Source: Akkermansia biwaensis
GTDB taxonomy: Bacteria; Verrucomicrobiota; Verrucomicrobiia; Verrucomicrobiales; Akkermansiaceae
DNA: 64,000 nt
Direction of reading: 5' to 3'
NCBI RefSeq assembly: GCF_026072915.1
Contig: NZ_AP025943.1
Span: 2,356,001-2,420,000, forward strand
Shown: positions 63,213 to 64,000 of the stretch, piece by piece
Layout: each line of letters starts with the position of its first letter
How positions within the stretch are numbered: position 1 is the stretch's first letter
The notes under the pieces: generated by a model
What the model was told of the DNA's origin: nothing
Seen by the model: the letters and a program-made list of their open reading frames with translations, nothing else
The model's database searches: none
Made by a program: the position numbers and the translations under genes

Positions 63213-64000
63213 ATGCCTACCAAAATCCATCTCTACGACACCACGCTGCGCGACGGAGCGCAAAGCGAAGACGTGAACCTGAGCGCAACGGACAAGGTCC
63301 GGATCGCCCGCCAGCTGGATTATCTGGGTATGGACTACATTGAGGGAGGCTGGCCCGGCGCCAACCCCGTGGAAACGGAATTCTTCAAGGCCATGCGGGA
63401 GGTGGAGCTCAAGAACGCCAAACTGGCCGCGTTCGGCAGCACGCACCATCCGGCGCGGACGCCGGAGACGGACCCCACCCTGAACGCCCTGATATCCTGC
63501 GGAGCGCAGGTGGCCACCATCTTCGGCAAATCGTGCCCCCGCCACGTGGAAGTGGCGCTCGGCATCTCCAGGGAGCGCAATCTGGAAATCATCGGGGATT
63601 CCGTGGCCTTCCTCAAAAAGCATTTGACGGAAGTTTTCTTTGACGCGGAACACTTTTTCGACGGATTCAAGCGGGACGCCGAATACGCCCTCAGCGTTCT
63701 TCAGGCCGCCCATGAACACGGCGCGAACTGCCTCATTTTGTGCGATACCAACGGCGGCACGATGCCGGAGGAAACAGGCTCCATCATCAGGACGGTGAAG
63801 GAACGCCTGCCCGGCGCCGTCCTGGGCATCCACGCCCACAACGACTGCGAGCTGGCCGTGGCCAACAGCCTGGCAGCCGTCATGAACGGCGCCGTGCAGG
63901 TGCAGGGCACGGTCAACGGCATCGGGGAACGCTGCGGGAACGCCAACCTGTGTTCCGTGATACCCAATCTTCAACTGAAAATGGGCGGCTTTTCCTGCCT
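63213..64000 (+). CDS. cimA: Citramalate synthase (CimA), partial at the right edge
   Basis: This protein is cut off by the window end. The 262 visible residues start TKIHLYDTTLRDGAQSEDVN, followed by YLGMDYIEGGWPGANPVE. The latter and HPARTPETDPTLNALISCG are typical of the CimA/LeuA-like clade that makes (R)-citramalate, the first step of the threonine-independent isoleucine pathway. The metal site pieces LCDTNGGTMP and GIHAHNDCELAVANSL are present, as is QGTVNGIGERCGNANL. It is divergent from the M3 peptidase gene. The ATG at 63213 starts with the DTTLRDG block within 15 residues, the usual position. Confidence 0.9.
   Translation, partial: MPTKIHLYDTTLRDGAQSEDVNLSATDKVRIARQLDYLGMDYIEGGWPGANPVETEFFKAMREVELKNAKLAAFGSTHHPARTPETDPTLNALISCGAQVATIFGKSCPRHVEVALGISRERNLEIIGDSVAFLKKHLTEVFFDAEHFFDGFKRDAEYALSVLQAAHEHGANCLILCDTNGGTMPEETGSIIRTVKERLPGAVLGIHAHNDCELAVANSLAAVMNGAVQVQGTVNGIGERCGNANLCSVIPNLQLKMGGFSC

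Noticed and set aside
60921-63974. Extension of the M3 peptidase frame to 1017 codons
   Set aside because: The added 294 codons are antisense to the citramalate synthase gene and precede the signal peptide at 63092.

Overview
The window looks like a chromosomal segment from a Verrucomicrobiota gut bacterium, most likely an Akkermansia species. This is an inference. It rests on the moderately high GC, two short exported proteins ending in VPEP...RRRS PEP-CTERM tails, a complete MexAB-OprM-like RND pump, and a long exopolysaccharide operon in a PEP-CTERM-bearing genome. No species-level marker was available to check.

Positions 1-22517 form one co-directional surface-polysaccharide operon, with most neighbours overlapping by the four bases ATGA. 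It holds a PglC-like phosphoglycosyl transferase, a fused acetyltransferase-aminotransferase (PglD-PglE type), a PglF/CapD-like 4,6-dehydratase, a Wza-like export lipoprotein and a Wzc-like co-polymerase/kinase. After these come ten complete glycosyltransferases (plus the tail of another at the left edge), a pyruvyl-transferase family protein, a GH88/GH105-like hydrolase and a Wzx-like flippase. The first four activities are those needed to make and load a di-N-acetylbacillosamine-like sugar as first sugar on undecaprenyl phosphate. No Wzy polymerase was recognised. A secreted retropepsin-like protease is convergent with the operon end.

Positions about 23500-27480 are AT-rich and gene-poor. 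They contain small exported proteins and lipoproteins of unknown function and a 50-residue membrane peptide, and stop at the 3' end of a CAT-anticodon tRNA. This has the look of an acquired island. A GT10 alpha-1,3-fucosyltransferase lies on the other side of the tRNA.

Positions 29274-41100 are mostly housekeeping on the minus strand: MATE transporter with menG/ubiE, tRNA-His, dapF, priA, prmC, prfA, a phage-fibre-like small ORF, tRNA-Glu, and an AGCS sodium:amino acid symporter.

Positions 41200-54650 hold two PEP-CTERM genes, a glutaminase-GadC operon (glutamine-dependent acid resistance), gdhA, a GNAT acetyltransferase, a RAYT transposase with flanking repeats, a ClC antiporter coupled to a PTS EIIA-like protein, a YcxB-like protein and a Nudix-like protein. 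Upstream of each PEP-CTERM gene is a pair of perfect inverted repeats sharing the form CGGATT-N3-AATCCG. The centre differs between loci but is exactly complementary within each pair. The best reading is a candidate phase-variable invertible promoter or a paired operator shared by the two genes.

Positions 54679-64000 carry the RND efflux operon, an exported M3 oligopeptidase and the start of a citramalate synthase gene running off the right edge.
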